NCBI GenBank assembly: GCA_002007465.1
Contig: LNAC01000102.1
Coordinates: 1,293,703 to 1,357,702, forward strand
Source of the DNA: Ailurus styani
Taxonomy: Eukaryota; Chordata; Mammalia; Carnivora; Ailuridae
Direction: 5' to 3'
DNA: 64,000 nt
The notes under the pieces were generated by a model. That model saw only the letters and a list, made by a program, of their open reading frames with translations. It ran no database searches and was not told where the DNA came from. A program made the position numbers and the translations under genes. Positions 23,789 to 33,719 of the stretch are shown here, piece by piece. The stretch's first letter is position 1. The number at the start of each line of letters is the position of its first letter.

Positions 23789-23987
23789 CTTTTTTTTTTT
23801 AACAATTTACTTATTTATTTGACAGAGAGAGAGTGAGAAGGAGAACAAGCAGGGGGACCAACAGAAGGAAAGGGAGAAGCAGGCCCCCCACTGAGCATGG
23901 AGCCCGATGTGGGCTCAATCCCAGAACCCTGGGATCATGACCTGAGCTGAAGGCAGCCGCTTAACTTCAGCCACCCAGGCACCTGAT
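23789..23987 (-). mobile_element. CAN-SINE
   Basis: Poly-T start, GA-rich middle, and the reversed head 'ttcagccacccaggcacc'. The TSD is gaataaagcatttt (23775-23788) and gaataaaacatttt (23988-24001). Confidence 0.93.
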
Positions 23988-24079
23988 GAATAAAACATTT
24001 TTAAGGATTGTCATTTCTATGCAAAATATATTAATTACATTTTTTCATACATTAATTAAATTTACCTTCATAGAATTCA

Positions 24080-24266
24080 TTTTTTTAAAGATTTTATTTA
24101 TTTATTTGAGAGAGAGAGAGAGAGGAGAAGCAGGAGTGGGAGAGGGAGAAGCAGACTCCCCACTAAGCAAAGAGGTCCATGTGTGGCTCGATCCATGACT
24201 CTGGGATCATGACCTGAGCTGAAAGGCAGATGCTTAAAAGACTGAGTCACCCAGGCACTCCCCCCC
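24080..24266 (-). mobile_element. CAN-SINE
   Basis: 'taaagattttatttatttat' followed by a (GA) run and ending 'tgagtcacccaggcac'. It lies 93 bp from the previous SINE in the same orientation. No clear TSD is seen. Confidence 0.9.
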
Positions 24267-24412
24267 TTTTTTAAAAATAATATTATGAAAATTATCTATT
24301 GGGATTCCAAAGCCAGGCAAACATAACAAAACAACTTACCAACTATCCAGCAAGTCAGTCTTTCTGTGTTGTTTCCTTCTCTATAAAATCCATTATTAAG
24401 ATAAGTTGGCAT

Positions 24413-24616
24413 GGGGCACCTGGGTGGCTCAGTCGGTTAAGCATCCAACTCTCAATTTCAGCACAGGTCATGATCTCAGGGACATGAAATCAAGCCCCAC
24501 CTCGAACTCTGTGCTGAGTGTGCAGCCTGTTTTAAGACTCTCTTTCTGCTCCCCCCCACACACTAGTGTTCACACTCTCTCTCTCTCAAATAAATAAATA
24601 AAAAATAATTTTAAAA
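24413..24616 (+). mobile_element. CAN-SINE, older type
   Basis: The head ggggcacctgggtggctcag continues 'tcggttaagcatccaactct', then 'caggtcatgatctcaggg', a C-rich interruption near 24550 and an AAATAAA tail. This head variant is the older caniform type rather than the young mustelid one. Confidence 0.92.
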
Positions 24617-24695
24617 TTTCTCTCTCCCTCTCCCTAGGCCCCTCCCCTGAACTCACATGTGCTTGCTCTCTCTCAAAAAAAAGATAAATTGTCTC
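24617..24695 (+). repeat. Second, headless CAN-SINE tail
   Basis: Directly after the A-rich tail of the previous SINE there is another CT-rich block ('tctctctccctctcccta', 'tgctctctctcaaaaaaaag'), which is the 3' third of a CAN-SINE. It is either a tail duplication or a 5'-truncated second copy. Confidence 0.6.
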
Positions 24696-24699
24696 ATAT

Positions 24700-26182
24700 G
24701 TTTCTAGAACTTAATATGTATTCTACATTTACGATTAAATTTATGCATATCTACATATATTGACAAGTATGTGTAATATATGTATACACACAAAAAATAT
24801 CTAGAGTCCAGCCCTTGTAAATGTTTAGTAATAATTGTCCCTTTCTTATCTTTAATATTATTTTATTTCCTTTCTATGTACTTTAATATTACATTTCTTT
24901 AGTAATAGTCAATAACTTAAACATTTTGTTAATTCAGACTGACTTCACCATCCAGTCCAAATTAGTAGAATTTTCCTGTAGTTAATATGTTTTCTCTGAA
25001 TCAAGACTGTAATGGGAATATTTTGATATATATTAATGAGTTTTTCTCCTTTGCATTTCTTAATGTGTGACCTATGCTCATTCTGCCCAAGGCATCAGGA
25101 TTATATTATAGCCGGAATGCAAAAATAAAGAGGGTTTTACTAATCAGCTTTTAATATCCAAAGCAGGGGTTTTGAGTTTGCAGCAAGAAAATAACCCTGA
25201 AATCGGGTCTTTATGAAAAGACTATGCATATTCTGATTTTACTAAAATAAAAAGTTGAACACACACATAAAAGACTATGTAATTTTCTAAACTTTTTAGG
25301 TCCCCGTTGACTTTATCTGTGGAAGTTATCAGGAGCCCAGGATAGACAGAATTCCAGGTAAGATCTGAGGGAGGATCTTGTAACTTGGGAAGATCATGGA
25401 GAAGAGAAGGAGAAGTCAGATTACCTCTTTTGGCCTAGGGGAGATCTGCAGCAAAGAGAAGAGAGGGGTAGAAAGGAAGACCCAGAGAGAAGCCCTTCTA
25501 AAATGAGTAGTGCCTTAAATATGTTGGAGAATTCAGAAGGCAGTGGGGCTTTGCTTTGCTCCCTCTGTAGAACCTTGGGAGAAGATGTGGTGAGATTGCC
25601 AGCAATGGCATTTGATGGGGAGAATTTGTCTGGACCAAAGAGTCTGATCTTCTGGTTCTTTTGGTCTGTGTGCAGTGAGCGGGGGATTCAGAAATGCCTG
25701 TGTGCCCTGTCAGGGAAAGCAAAGATCTAGAAAAACCCAGTAGACTAACAAGATCCAGGGGCAAGGCAAAGAGGGAAGGAAATGGTCCAGTGATCGGTGC
25801 CCATACAATGACCCACAGGGCACATGGGACTATGAGCAAAAAGCAGTCACAATTTCAGGGACCAAACCAACCACTCAACTCTAGAGACCAGTGAGGTCCA
25901 CTAAGGTCACCATCTGAATCCAAAGCCCCTTCTCATCACTCTCCTCCCCACCAGCACCCCTTCACACAATGTCATAATAATATCTGAGATCTGAGTAAAG
26001 GGAAGCAAGAGAAAATTTCATATAATTAGCATTTGTCCAAAAGGGACTGGCATGCCCAAAAAAGACTGATTAAACCACCATAAACTCAGTTATAGTGACT
26101 GCAAATTTAAGAAAAATGTTTTAAATTTGCAACCCTGTTACAAATAGAAAAGTCTTTCAAATGTCGATTGCCTTCTCTTCCC
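24700..26182. other. Unassigned, mostly single-copy-looking sequence
   Basis: AT-rich up to about 25300, then more balanced. Open frames at 25498-25839 (minus) and 25503-25730 (plus) overlap on opposite strands, and neither has a recognisable domain. I see no splice-linked exon set. Confidence 0.4.
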
Positions 26183-26265
26183 TGGCTGCTGTGAGGATCA
26201 GATGGGTCAGCTGATGGGAAGCCACTCTGGAAAGTGAGAGTGCTCACCGAGGGCAATGATAGTGG
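26183..26265 (+). repeat. MIR 3' part
   Basis: 'gctgctgtgaggatcagatg' followed by 'ccactctggaaagtgagagt' follows the downstream part of MIR ('gttgtgaggattaaatgag'). Confidence 0.5.
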
Positions 26266-26952
26266 CAATTGCACACGCAGCCCTGAACATGTGAGAATTG
26301 GGACCAGACAAGCAGCAGGTATATCTCAGCTCTGGGCCAAGAGGCAAGGGCATAGATAAGCCAATTACATGGTATCAGGGAAAAGAGAAAAGGGCAAGGG
26401 AAACAGAAGCAAAAATGAACTGTTGGGACTTCATCAAGATAAAAATCTCCTGCACAGCAAAGGAAACAGTCAATAAAACCAAAAGACAACCGACACAATG
26501 GGAGAAGATATTTGCAAACAACATATCAGATAAAGGGGTGACATCCACGATCTGTAAAGAACTTATCAAACTCAACACCCAAAGAACAAATAACCCAATC
26601 AAGAAATGGGCAGAAGACGAACAGACATTTATCCACATTTATCCAAGGAAGACATACAAATGGCCAACAGACACATGAATACATGCTCAATGTCATTTGG
26701 CATCAGGAAATACAAATCAAAACCACAATGAGATACCACCTCACACTGGTCAGAATGGCTAAAATTTACAAGTCAGGAAATGACAGATGTTGGTGAGGAT
26801 GTGGAGAAAGGGGAACCCTCCTACACTGTTGGGAATGCAAGCTGATGCAGCTACTCTGGAAAACAGTGAGAAGGTTCCTCAGGGAGTTGAAAATAGAGCT
26901 ACCATAAGACTCAGCAATTGCACTACTGGGTATTTACCCCAAAGATACAAAT

Positions 26953-27057
26953 GTAGTGATCCAAAGGTGGCACCTGCATTCCAATGTTTATAGCAACAAG
27001 GTCCACAGTAGCCAAACTATGTAAAGAGCCCAGATGCTCATTGAGAGATGAAGATGT

Positions 27058-27112
<55 letters not shown>

Positions 27113-27335
27113 ATATACATATATATATGAATGATATGTATTTATATATATATGAATCACATATATATATATGAATGAAGAATGAATATATATATATACA
27201 TGAATGAAGAAGTTGTGGTATATATATACCACAACTTCTTCATTCTCTCAATGGACATCTGGGCTCTTTACATAGTTTGGCTATTGTGGACATTGTTGCT
27301 ATAAACATTGGGGTGCAGGTGCCACCTTTGGATCA

Positions 27336-27340
<5 letters not shown>
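26953..27340. repeat. Inverted duplication around a (TA)n tract
   Basis: Arm 1 (26953-27066, L1 in forward orientation) and arm 2 (27222-27340) are reverse complements with only a few mismatches. For example 'gatccaaaggtggcacctgc' in arm 1 reappears reversed as 'gcaggtgccacctttggatc' in arm 2. About 155 bp of TA-rich sequence separates them. A perfect 44-bp palindrome lies at 27202-27245, centred in 'gtggtatatatataccac'. The element's ORF2 reading is broken here and resumes after 27380 ('atgggatcctactcagctat'). Confidence 0.9.
27061..27235. repeat. (TA)n microsatellite with GAATGAA interruptions
   Basis: About 40 bases of perfect AT repeat, followed by imperfect TATA blocks broken by 'tgaatgaagaatgaa' and 'catgaatgaagaa'. 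It forms the spacer of the inverted duplication. Confidence 0.95.

Positions 27341-27380
<40 letters not shown>
27339..27380 (+). repeat. (AC)n microsatellite
   Basis: About 20 CA units exactly at the outer end of the inverted arm, where the L1 sequence resumes. Confidence 0.96.
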
Positions 27381-27382
<2 letters not shown>

Positions 27383-27948
27383 GGGATCCTACTCAGCTAT
27401 CAAAAAAATGAAATCTTGCCATTTGCAATGATGTGGATGGAACTAGAGGGTATTATGCTAAGCAAAATAAGTTAATCAGAGAAAGACAGTTATTATATGA
27501 TCTCACTCATATGTGGAATTTAGAAAACAAAATGGGATCATAGGGGAAGAGAGGAAAAAAGAAAACAAGATAAAATCAGAGAGGGAGACAAACCATAAGA
27601 GACTTAATCATAGGAAACAAACTGAGGGGAGGGGGGTGGGGGATGGGGTGGCCTGGGTGATGGACATTAAGAAGGGCATGTGATATAAAGAGCACTGGGT
27701 AATATATAAGACTGTTGAATCACTGACCTCTACCTCTGAAACTATTAATACATTATATGTTAATTAATTAAATTTAAATTTGAAAAATTAAAAATAAATA
27801 AATAAAATTAGAATCATCTTGGTAGAGTAAAGAAATATGAGAAGGTTAAATCATAAAACTAAATTAAATCAGGATTATTAACTTATGGGAAATTTTCTCA
27901 AAGCTTCAAATTGAGGAAAGAAAGTCTTCGCAAGAATGTGGGAGGGAG

Positions 27949-28142
27949 GGATTCCTGGGTGGCTCAATCAGTTAAGTGTCTGCCTTCGGCTCAGGTCATG
28001 ATCCCAAGTCCTGGGATCGAGCCCCGAGTTGGGCTCCCTGCTCAGCACAGAGTGTGCTTCTCCCTCTGCCCCTCCCCCCTGCTCTTGTTCTCTCTCTCTC
28101 TCCCCCTCACTCAGATAAATAAATAAAATCTTATAAAAAATA
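27949..28142 (+). mobile_element. CAN-SINE
   Basis: The head 'ttcctgggtggctcaatcag' leads to 'tctgccttcggctcaggtca', a CT-rich segment and an 'aaataaataaaatctt' tail. The flanks 'aagaatgtgggagg' and 'aagaatgaagggtgg' probably form the TSD. Confidence 0.92.
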
Positions 28143-28199
28143 AAAGAATGAAGGGTGGGGTAATAGAGATGGACTATATGTTAATTCATTCATATTTAT

Positions 28200-29085
28200 G
28201 GCACCTAGTTAGTGCCACAGTCTTTGATAGGTAATTAAGAGGTCCTTGCTAACAATCCAGTAGGAACAGATAAGTCAATAGACCCTTAAAACAAACGCAC
28301 AATAATGGGGGAGATATGGGAGAACGGAGGAATATCAGAGGAAAAATGACATTTTTTAGTCTAAAGTATCCAGTATGGTACCTAGTTGATCGAATATCTC
28401 AGAGTATATTTATTGAGGGCCTACCCTGTGCTAGGTTGTACTAGAAGATATACAAGTGAATACAGGATGCCAAAGGAAGGCTTTTTGAAAACAGTAGTAT
28501 CTACGTTGGAACTCAAAGGAGTGAGCAGTAGCTAAATGAGCAAGTGTGTGAAGGTTCTACAGGTTAGGGAACAACATTCTTTGCTAAGTCAAAGAAAGTC
28601 CTGAACAGAAGAAAATTGCATCCTGGGAGAACTAAGAATAATTCAATGTGACCTAAGAACAGGTGGGAGGAGTGGAGGGAAATAAGGCAGGAGAGGGTTG
28701 CTGAGGCCAGATGGTAAAGCAGATCAAGGTAGCAGGGGGAGGAGAATGGATGCATGAGCTATTCATCAAGTACAAGAGACAAGGCTTGGGGACTGAGTGG
28801 ACTTCAGGGCAGATGAGGCACTGGTTAGAACTTGTCCAGTTTTCTGGCTTAAGCAGCTAGTGGTGCCATTAACCTGGGGAAGCTGCCCCAGAGACACAGT
28901 GAGCAGGTGTACAGCTGAAGGCACAAGACACAGTGAGCAGGTGTACAGCTGAAGGCACAAGGAATTCAGTTGGGACATGCTGAATTTGAGATTCCCATGA
29001 GAAATCCAAATGGAGCCCTGGAGAAGAAGTTGGCTGTTGGGCCCTGGGCTTCTAAAATGATATCTGGACTGAAGATGCAAAGCAG
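28200..29085 (-). mobile_element. L2 LINE fragments
   Basis: Two L2 pieces on the minus strand. 28200-28365 is weak ('ttagtgccacagtctttg'). 28395-29085 is clear: 'tatttattgagggcctaccc' and 'gtgctaggttgtactagaag' are the reversed L2 3' end, and 'gggacatgctgaatttgaga' with 'ttcccatgagaaatccaaat' are reversed ORF2 sequence. A deletion removes part of the middle (around 28730-28830). L2 has been dead since before placental mammals split. The minus-strand open frame 28766-29095 is L2 residue. Confidence 0.7.
28893..28960. repeat. 34-bp perfect tandem duplication in L2
   Basis: The unit beginning gacacagtgagcaggtgtac occurs twice without a mismatch (28893-28926 and 28927-28960). Perfect identity inside a very old repeat means the duplication is recent. 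Confidence 0.95.
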
Positions 29086-29303
29086 CATAATTCAAGATGC
29101 CTAACTATTGAAACATAATGTTCATGTTCTTCTCTTTCCTTCAATAGAGATGTGTAAATGATTTTTACTTTTCAAACTTCATACCATAAAAACAAAACCT
29201 TGAAACATATTTGAAGTATGAATCAAGAATATTATTTCTAATATTAAATAAGTACTTGGTATATTAAAAAGAAATCAGTTTTCTAATTTAAAATGTTGGG
29301 GGG

Positions 29304-29512
29304 CCGCACTGGGGTGGCTCAGTGGGTTAAGCCTCTGCCTTCGGCTCAGGTCATGGACTCAGGGTCCTGGGATCGAGTCCTGCATCGGGCGTTCTGCTCA
29401 GCAGGGAGCCTGCTTCTCCCTCTCCCTCTGCCTGCATCTTTGCCTACTTGTGATCTCTCTCTTTCTGTCAAATAAATAAATAAAATCTTTAAAAAAAATA
29501 AATTAAATAAAT
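29304..29512 (+). mobile_element. CAN-SINE, young mustelid-type
   Basis: Head 'ggggtggctcagtgggttaa', 'gcctctgccttcggctcagg', and a tail of AAATAAATAAA. The 14-bp TSD aaaatgttgggggg is perfect at 29290-29303 and 29513-29526. The first bases of the head are altered ('ccgcact'). Confidence 0.94.
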
Positions 29513-29662
29513 AAAATGTTGGGGGGTTTATGTGAAATGTTTTCTAACAAAATTATAAAATGTATGTTTAACTTTAAATATTGTTCTCTTTTACTCTCAC
29601 AATTGAAATACTTTAATTTTTCTAATTTTTTATCTTTGTTATTAGAGTCTGGATATAATTTT

Positions 29663-29850
29663 TTTTAAAGATTTTATTTATTTATTTGACAGAGAGAGAG
29701 AGACACCGAGAGAGGGAATACAAATAAGGAGAGAGGGAGAAGCAGGCTTCCCGCAGAGCAGGGAGCACAATGTGGGGCTCGATCCCAGGACCCTGGGATC
29801 ATGACCTGAGCCAAAGGCAGACGCTTAATGACTGAGCCACCCAGGCACCC
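29663..29850 (-). mobile_element. CAN-SINE
   Basis: Starts 'taaagattttatttatttat' and ends 'tgagccacccaggcacccc'. The TSD is ctggatataatttt (29649-29662) and ctggatgtagcttt (29851-29864). A near-palindrome, gatgtagctttttaaagcta, follows at about 29854. Confidence 0.92.
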
Positions 29851-29934
29851 CTGGATGTAGCTTTTTAAAGCTACATCAATTTTAATAATTTCTTACAGAA
29901 TTCCATTCATTTGTGAGGTCATTTCTGTTTCAAA

Positions 29935-30062
29935 TTTTTAAATTTTAGTTTTTTCATTGAGATATAATTGGCATATAAAATATTGTGTAAGTTTAAGTTG
30001 TATATGAAATCATTACTTTTCTGTGTACCTTTGTCCAAATACACAAGAGCACTAAAATTTTT
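29935..30062 (-). mobile_element. L1 3' untranslated fragment
   Basis: 'cattgagatataattggcat' and 'atataaaatattgtgtaagt' are the reverse of the L1 3' untranslated region. It is short and diverged. Confidence 0.6.
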
Positions 30063-31394
30063 ATAGTATTTCATTGTCAATAAATTTGGAAAATGCTAGC
30101 ATGGTGCCACATTGATTGGTGTGGCTAGGGCCTAATTTATAGCTTTGCGGTAACTTGTGACTTAAACTTAGCAAACTACCATACACCCAAAATGTCTTTG
30201 ATTTGGAAATGTTCATCATTGTCCTTCTCTCAGCAGAACTGGTTGGGTTGAAGACAGGGCTCCAAGCCTTGAGCCCCAGTGGACCACAAGGCTCAGTGTG
30301 ATCACTGCCTTTGTCCAAGGCTGAGTCTGTTTGACTGTGAGTCTCGTATCGATTAGGTCAAGCTTTACTGCTCAACATACTCAGCCTTCACCATGGATTT
30401 TCTACTGGCTACAAGTGGAATAGCTGGAGCTAGACAGAGAGCTGCCTTGTCTGCCCTGTAAGAAGACAATTGCCTTTCCATGTATGAGTTTCTGTTTCAC
30501 AATGTTACAAAACTTCCAAGGGAATTGTGACATAAACTTCGCATTTGAAATCTGTTTACCACACAAAATCCACCCAAAGTTATTGTTTACCACAGGTATT
30601 CATAGCTACGCAAAGTCCCAGAGGGTGAAAACTCTCTATCAAGGCCAGTGTGTTCATCACATGTGAAAGGTGAGTTTGGGAACTATTAGTATAGAAGTGA
30701 TATGAAATGGGCATGAAAATACTATTTGGAGTTTCTATTGTAATTCCAGATGCCAGCAAAAATTTGAAATTGTTAAACATTGTGTAATTGGCAAAACTTA
30801 ACTTCTAGATCCATCAGCTATATTCATACAACTCTCTAAAAATCAGGAGAAAGTCCCAAAAGAGAGAGAAGTGGAGAGTGATGGCATATTGATAGTGTGG
30901 CTTACTTATCAGAAAAGAGATATTTTGTTTTTACTTTCCTACATTAGGCTGGGGACAACTGATATTTTCTGACTTCAAATTATTTATTAAAAATAGACTA
31001 TTAAGCAGAGATATAGAAACCTATCAAAATACTTCTGTGGAAGCAATAATAAAACATTTGCAAAGCTGTACTCATACAGAGATGACACACAGCATTTATT
31101 GGACTTTTCCTAGGAATGTACTGGATACAGAGAAAAAAATAATACATAAATAAAATAAAATAAAATAAAATAAAAATAAAAAAAATACATAAATAAAATA
31201 GAAGACTTGGCCCATATATGTCAACATTGTTTTTACAGTTAAGACAATTGTTTGATTTAAATCTGACTTGCCTGATGCATTTAATCAGATATATTTGCAT
31301 GTAAACAGTTAATGTGAAGTGGAAATTTGAAATCACCCATTTGGTTCAATGTAGACTGATAGACGGTTTCAACAATGTTCTCTAATGAAAGTTT
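30063..31394. other. Unassigned stretch
   Basis: I could name no repeat family. Frames at 30402-30593 (minus) and 30484-30666 (plus) are overlapping shadows. The minus frame at 31001-31336 is driven by the AT repeat at 31131-31205. This is one of the longer passages without recognised repeats, so it may be unique sequence. Confidence 0.4.
31131..31205 (+). repeat. (AAAAT)n simple repeat
   Basis: Repeated AAATA and AAAAT units ('aaataaaataaaataaaat') with a few changes. Confidence 0.9.
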
Positions 31395-31640
31395 TTAGCT
31401 TGAATTACCCAATGTGGTATCTAGTTGATCAAATATCTCCTGAATGTCTATTTCCTGAAGGCCTACCATGTGGCAGATTGTACTGGAGGATACAGAGGAA
31501 TGAATCACCATCCCCATCATGGAGAACTTATACCCCAGCAAGATAATAACAATATATACATAAACAACAGCCATTTATCCAGGAAAGGTATGATAAGGAT
31601 CAATGATACACTAAAGAGAGAGTGAGTGTCATGGAAGTTC
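31395..31640 (-). repeat. L2 3' end fragment
   Basis: 'gaaggcctaccatgtggcag' and 'ggaggatacagaggaatgaa' are the reversed L2 3' end, followed by 'atggagaacttata'. The upstream flank resembles that of the L2 at 28395 (see findings). Confidence 0.6.
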
Positions 31641-32504
31641 AGAAGAAAGGAAGATGTTTATGGGTTTGAGGGTCTAGAAAAAGAAAAAGTTCAGGCTTTA
31701 GACCTAAGATTCTCATTATTTAGTGAAAGATAATTCTACAGTGACCAAAATATTATCTCTTACATGAGCCCTCAAGCATATTTGTGCTGTGAATCTCTAT
31801 TATGAAATTGGATATAACATGCTGTTTATTTTTTAGTGATTTTCATCCCTAAAGTTTTTCAGTTACCAATTAAAACCCAACAACAACAACAAAAACAAAA
31901 CCAGTTGCATGACTACATGTCTCCAGATAATGTATTTATATAAATTCATAGCTATAAAAATGAGTGGACTAAGAAAATAAAGAGCCCTGTATTTGAGTAA
32001 GAAATTTTATAACTCTTCACGATAATGCTGCTACTTAAATCTAAGGGGAAAAACGTGACCAGATTGTCTTACAAGAATACATTAATTTATTGTCCGTTGG
32101 GTTTTCTTCAAATTCACAAGACCTTATTTCTCACTTAGGAATTATTACGAGCCAGAATTACTATTCTTCATACAAACAAAATAACCACACTTTTCAATGT
32201 TCAAAAGAAGTTTTCTTTTTCTAACCTAGGAAGACCCAAATGGATCAGATTTTCCCCTGTTCTAGTTAAGGATTAATTTCTGGCCAAAGATTCTGTCATA
32301 AAGGCTGAATTTGGGGGAGGTTTAGTCCAAGGTCAGAAAAAAAAAGAAGCTATATAAAGAAAATGATAGTGTAATTTTAAGAAGAATATTTATAGCCGTG
32401 AGTACTAATTTATTCTTTTAACTGGCTCTGTATGTTGAATTGGTCTAAAATAGACCAGCCCTACTAAATTTATACTGGATGATTGTTCAGCTGTTATATA
32501 TGTG
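31641..32504. other. Unassigned stretch
   Basis: I see no gene. A short (AAC)n run occurs at about 31877-31900. The rest is AT-rich and not recognised. Confidence 0.4.
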
Positions 32505-32758
32505 TAGAGACGTGGTACAGCGTAGTGGTTAAATGCCCAGACCCTGCAGTCTGAATCATCTGAGTTCAAATCTCAAACCTGCCTTATTCTTGCTACATTA
32601 CCCTGGGCAGTTTTCTTACACTTTCTATCACTTTCTTAACAGTAAAACAGGAATGATAATAGTACCCGTCTCAAAAATAAATTGGTACATGGAAAGCAAT
32701 TAAAATTGTGCCTAGCAAAGAGCAAGCACTAAGTGTTAGCCATTAATATTATTGCATT
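32505..32758 (+). repeat. MIR SINE, nearly full length
   Basis: 'gtacagcgtagtggttaaat' is the MIR start, followed by 'gagttcaaatctcaaacctg' (box-B-like), 'taccctgggcagttttctta', 'aacagtaaaacagg' and 'agagcaagcactaagtgtta'. This is the best-preserved MIR in the window. Confidence 0.88.
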
Positions 32759-32822
32759 TTTACGTAGTGATAACACTACAGGTGTGCTGCTTCTTTACTT
32801 TTCTGTCTAAAACATCTTTTCT

Positions 32823-32937
32823 GGGGCACCTGGGTGCCTCAGTCAGTTAACCGTCTGCCTTTGGCTCAGGTCATGATCTCAGGGTCCTGGGATGGAGCCT
32901 GGAGACCCACTCCCCGCTCAGCAGGGAGTCTGCTTAT

Positions 32938-32989
<52 letters not shown>

Positions 32990-33030
32990 AAATAAATGAA
33001 ATCTTTTTTTAAAAAGTAAAAAATAATGGG
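32823..33030 (+). mobile_element. CAN-SINE with expanded (TC)n
   Basis: Head 'ggggcacctgggtgcctcag', then 'ctcaggtcatgatctcaggg'. The normal CT-rich part has become an unbroken (CT)n run (32940-32986). The perfect TSD aacatcttttct is at 32811-32822 and 33031-33042. Confidence 0.95.
32940..32986 (+). repeat. (CT)n microsatellite inside SINE
   Basis: A short C run followed by about 20 CT units, arisen by expansion of the SINE's own CT-rich segment. Confidence 0.95.
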
Positions 33031-33204
33031 AACATCTTTTCTTTATTCTCCTCCCTCTTTTCCCCTTTCATCTCCTAGGTTATCTTTCATTTGATAGCCA
33101 TTTTCCACTGCTCAATACAATGTCTTCACATGTTGCTTATACTTATTCAAGTGCAAAGAAAATTTTCATTTCATGTTTGCATATTCTGTTGAAAGCTTAG
33201 TAAT

Positions 33205-33405
33205 GGGCGTCTGGGTGGCTCAGTGGGTTAAAGCCTCTGCCTTCGGCTCAGGTCATGATCTCAGGGTCCTGGGATCGAGGCCCGAGTTGGGCTCCCTGCT
33301 CAGCGGGGACCCTGCTTCCTCCTCTCTCTGCCTGCCTCTCTGCCTGCTTGTAATCTCTCTCTCTGTGTCAAATAAATAAATAAATAATCTTTAAAAAAAA
33401 AAAAA
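33205..33405 (+). mobile_element. CAN-SINE, young mustelid-type
   Basis: Head 'gcgtctgggtggctcagtgg' and 'gttaaagcctctgccttcgg', middle 'ctgcctgcctctctgcctgc', tail with poly-A. It carries the young-type head. The TSD is not clear-cut. Confidence 0.94.
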
Positions 33406-33487
33406 GAAACCCTAATAACAAGTGGATGGAGGAGGGAGATAGGATAAATAAGGAATACCTTTGTTTTTCTTATTCATTATCCTTTTT

Positions 33488-33710
33488 AAAAAAATCGAAG
33501 GTTGGATGGATTTTAATGTTCATTTATTTATTAGAGAGAGAGAGGATGCAAGCAGGAAGAGGGGCAGAGAGAGAGGGAATCTCCAGCAGAAGCCCTGTTG
33601 AATGCACAGCCTGACGTGGGGTTTGATCTCATGACCCTGAGTTCATGACCTGAGCTAAAATCAAGAGTCAGACACTTAACTAGCTAAGCCACCTAGGCAC
33701 CCATCTTTTT
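33488..33710 (-). mobile_element. CAN-SINE, older type
   Basis: 'tcatttatttattagagaga' to the reversed head 'taagccacctaggcaccc'. A probable TSD, attatcctt, lies at 33477-33485 and 33711-33719. Confidence 0.88.
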
Positions 33711-33719
33711 ATTATCCTT

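Larger units (their letters stand above)
26391..27815 (+). mobile_element. 5'-truncated carnivore L1
   Basis: It starts abruptly in ORF2 ('ggcaagggaaacagaagc') and runs through the ORF2 C-terminus and 3' untranslated region to an A-rich tail (27780-27815). The frame 26298-26678 carries [20 protein letters not shown] and ANNISDK, the same part of ORF2 found at 16138-16626 in the full-length L1 on the other strand. The 3' untranslated region has a G-rich run (27626-27652). A roughly 295-bp block of (TA)n, an inverted copy of L1 sequence and (AC)n interrupts it at about 27061-27380. No clear TSD was found. Confidence 0.9.

Noticed and set aside
28766..29095. 109-codon minus-strand frame
   Set aside because: It lies in L2 ORF sequence and includes the recent 34-bp duplication. 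It is a remnant, not a gene.
30391..30680. Possible endogenous retroviral coding remnant
   Set aside because: No retroviral motif could be seen in any frame, and no LTR adjoins it.
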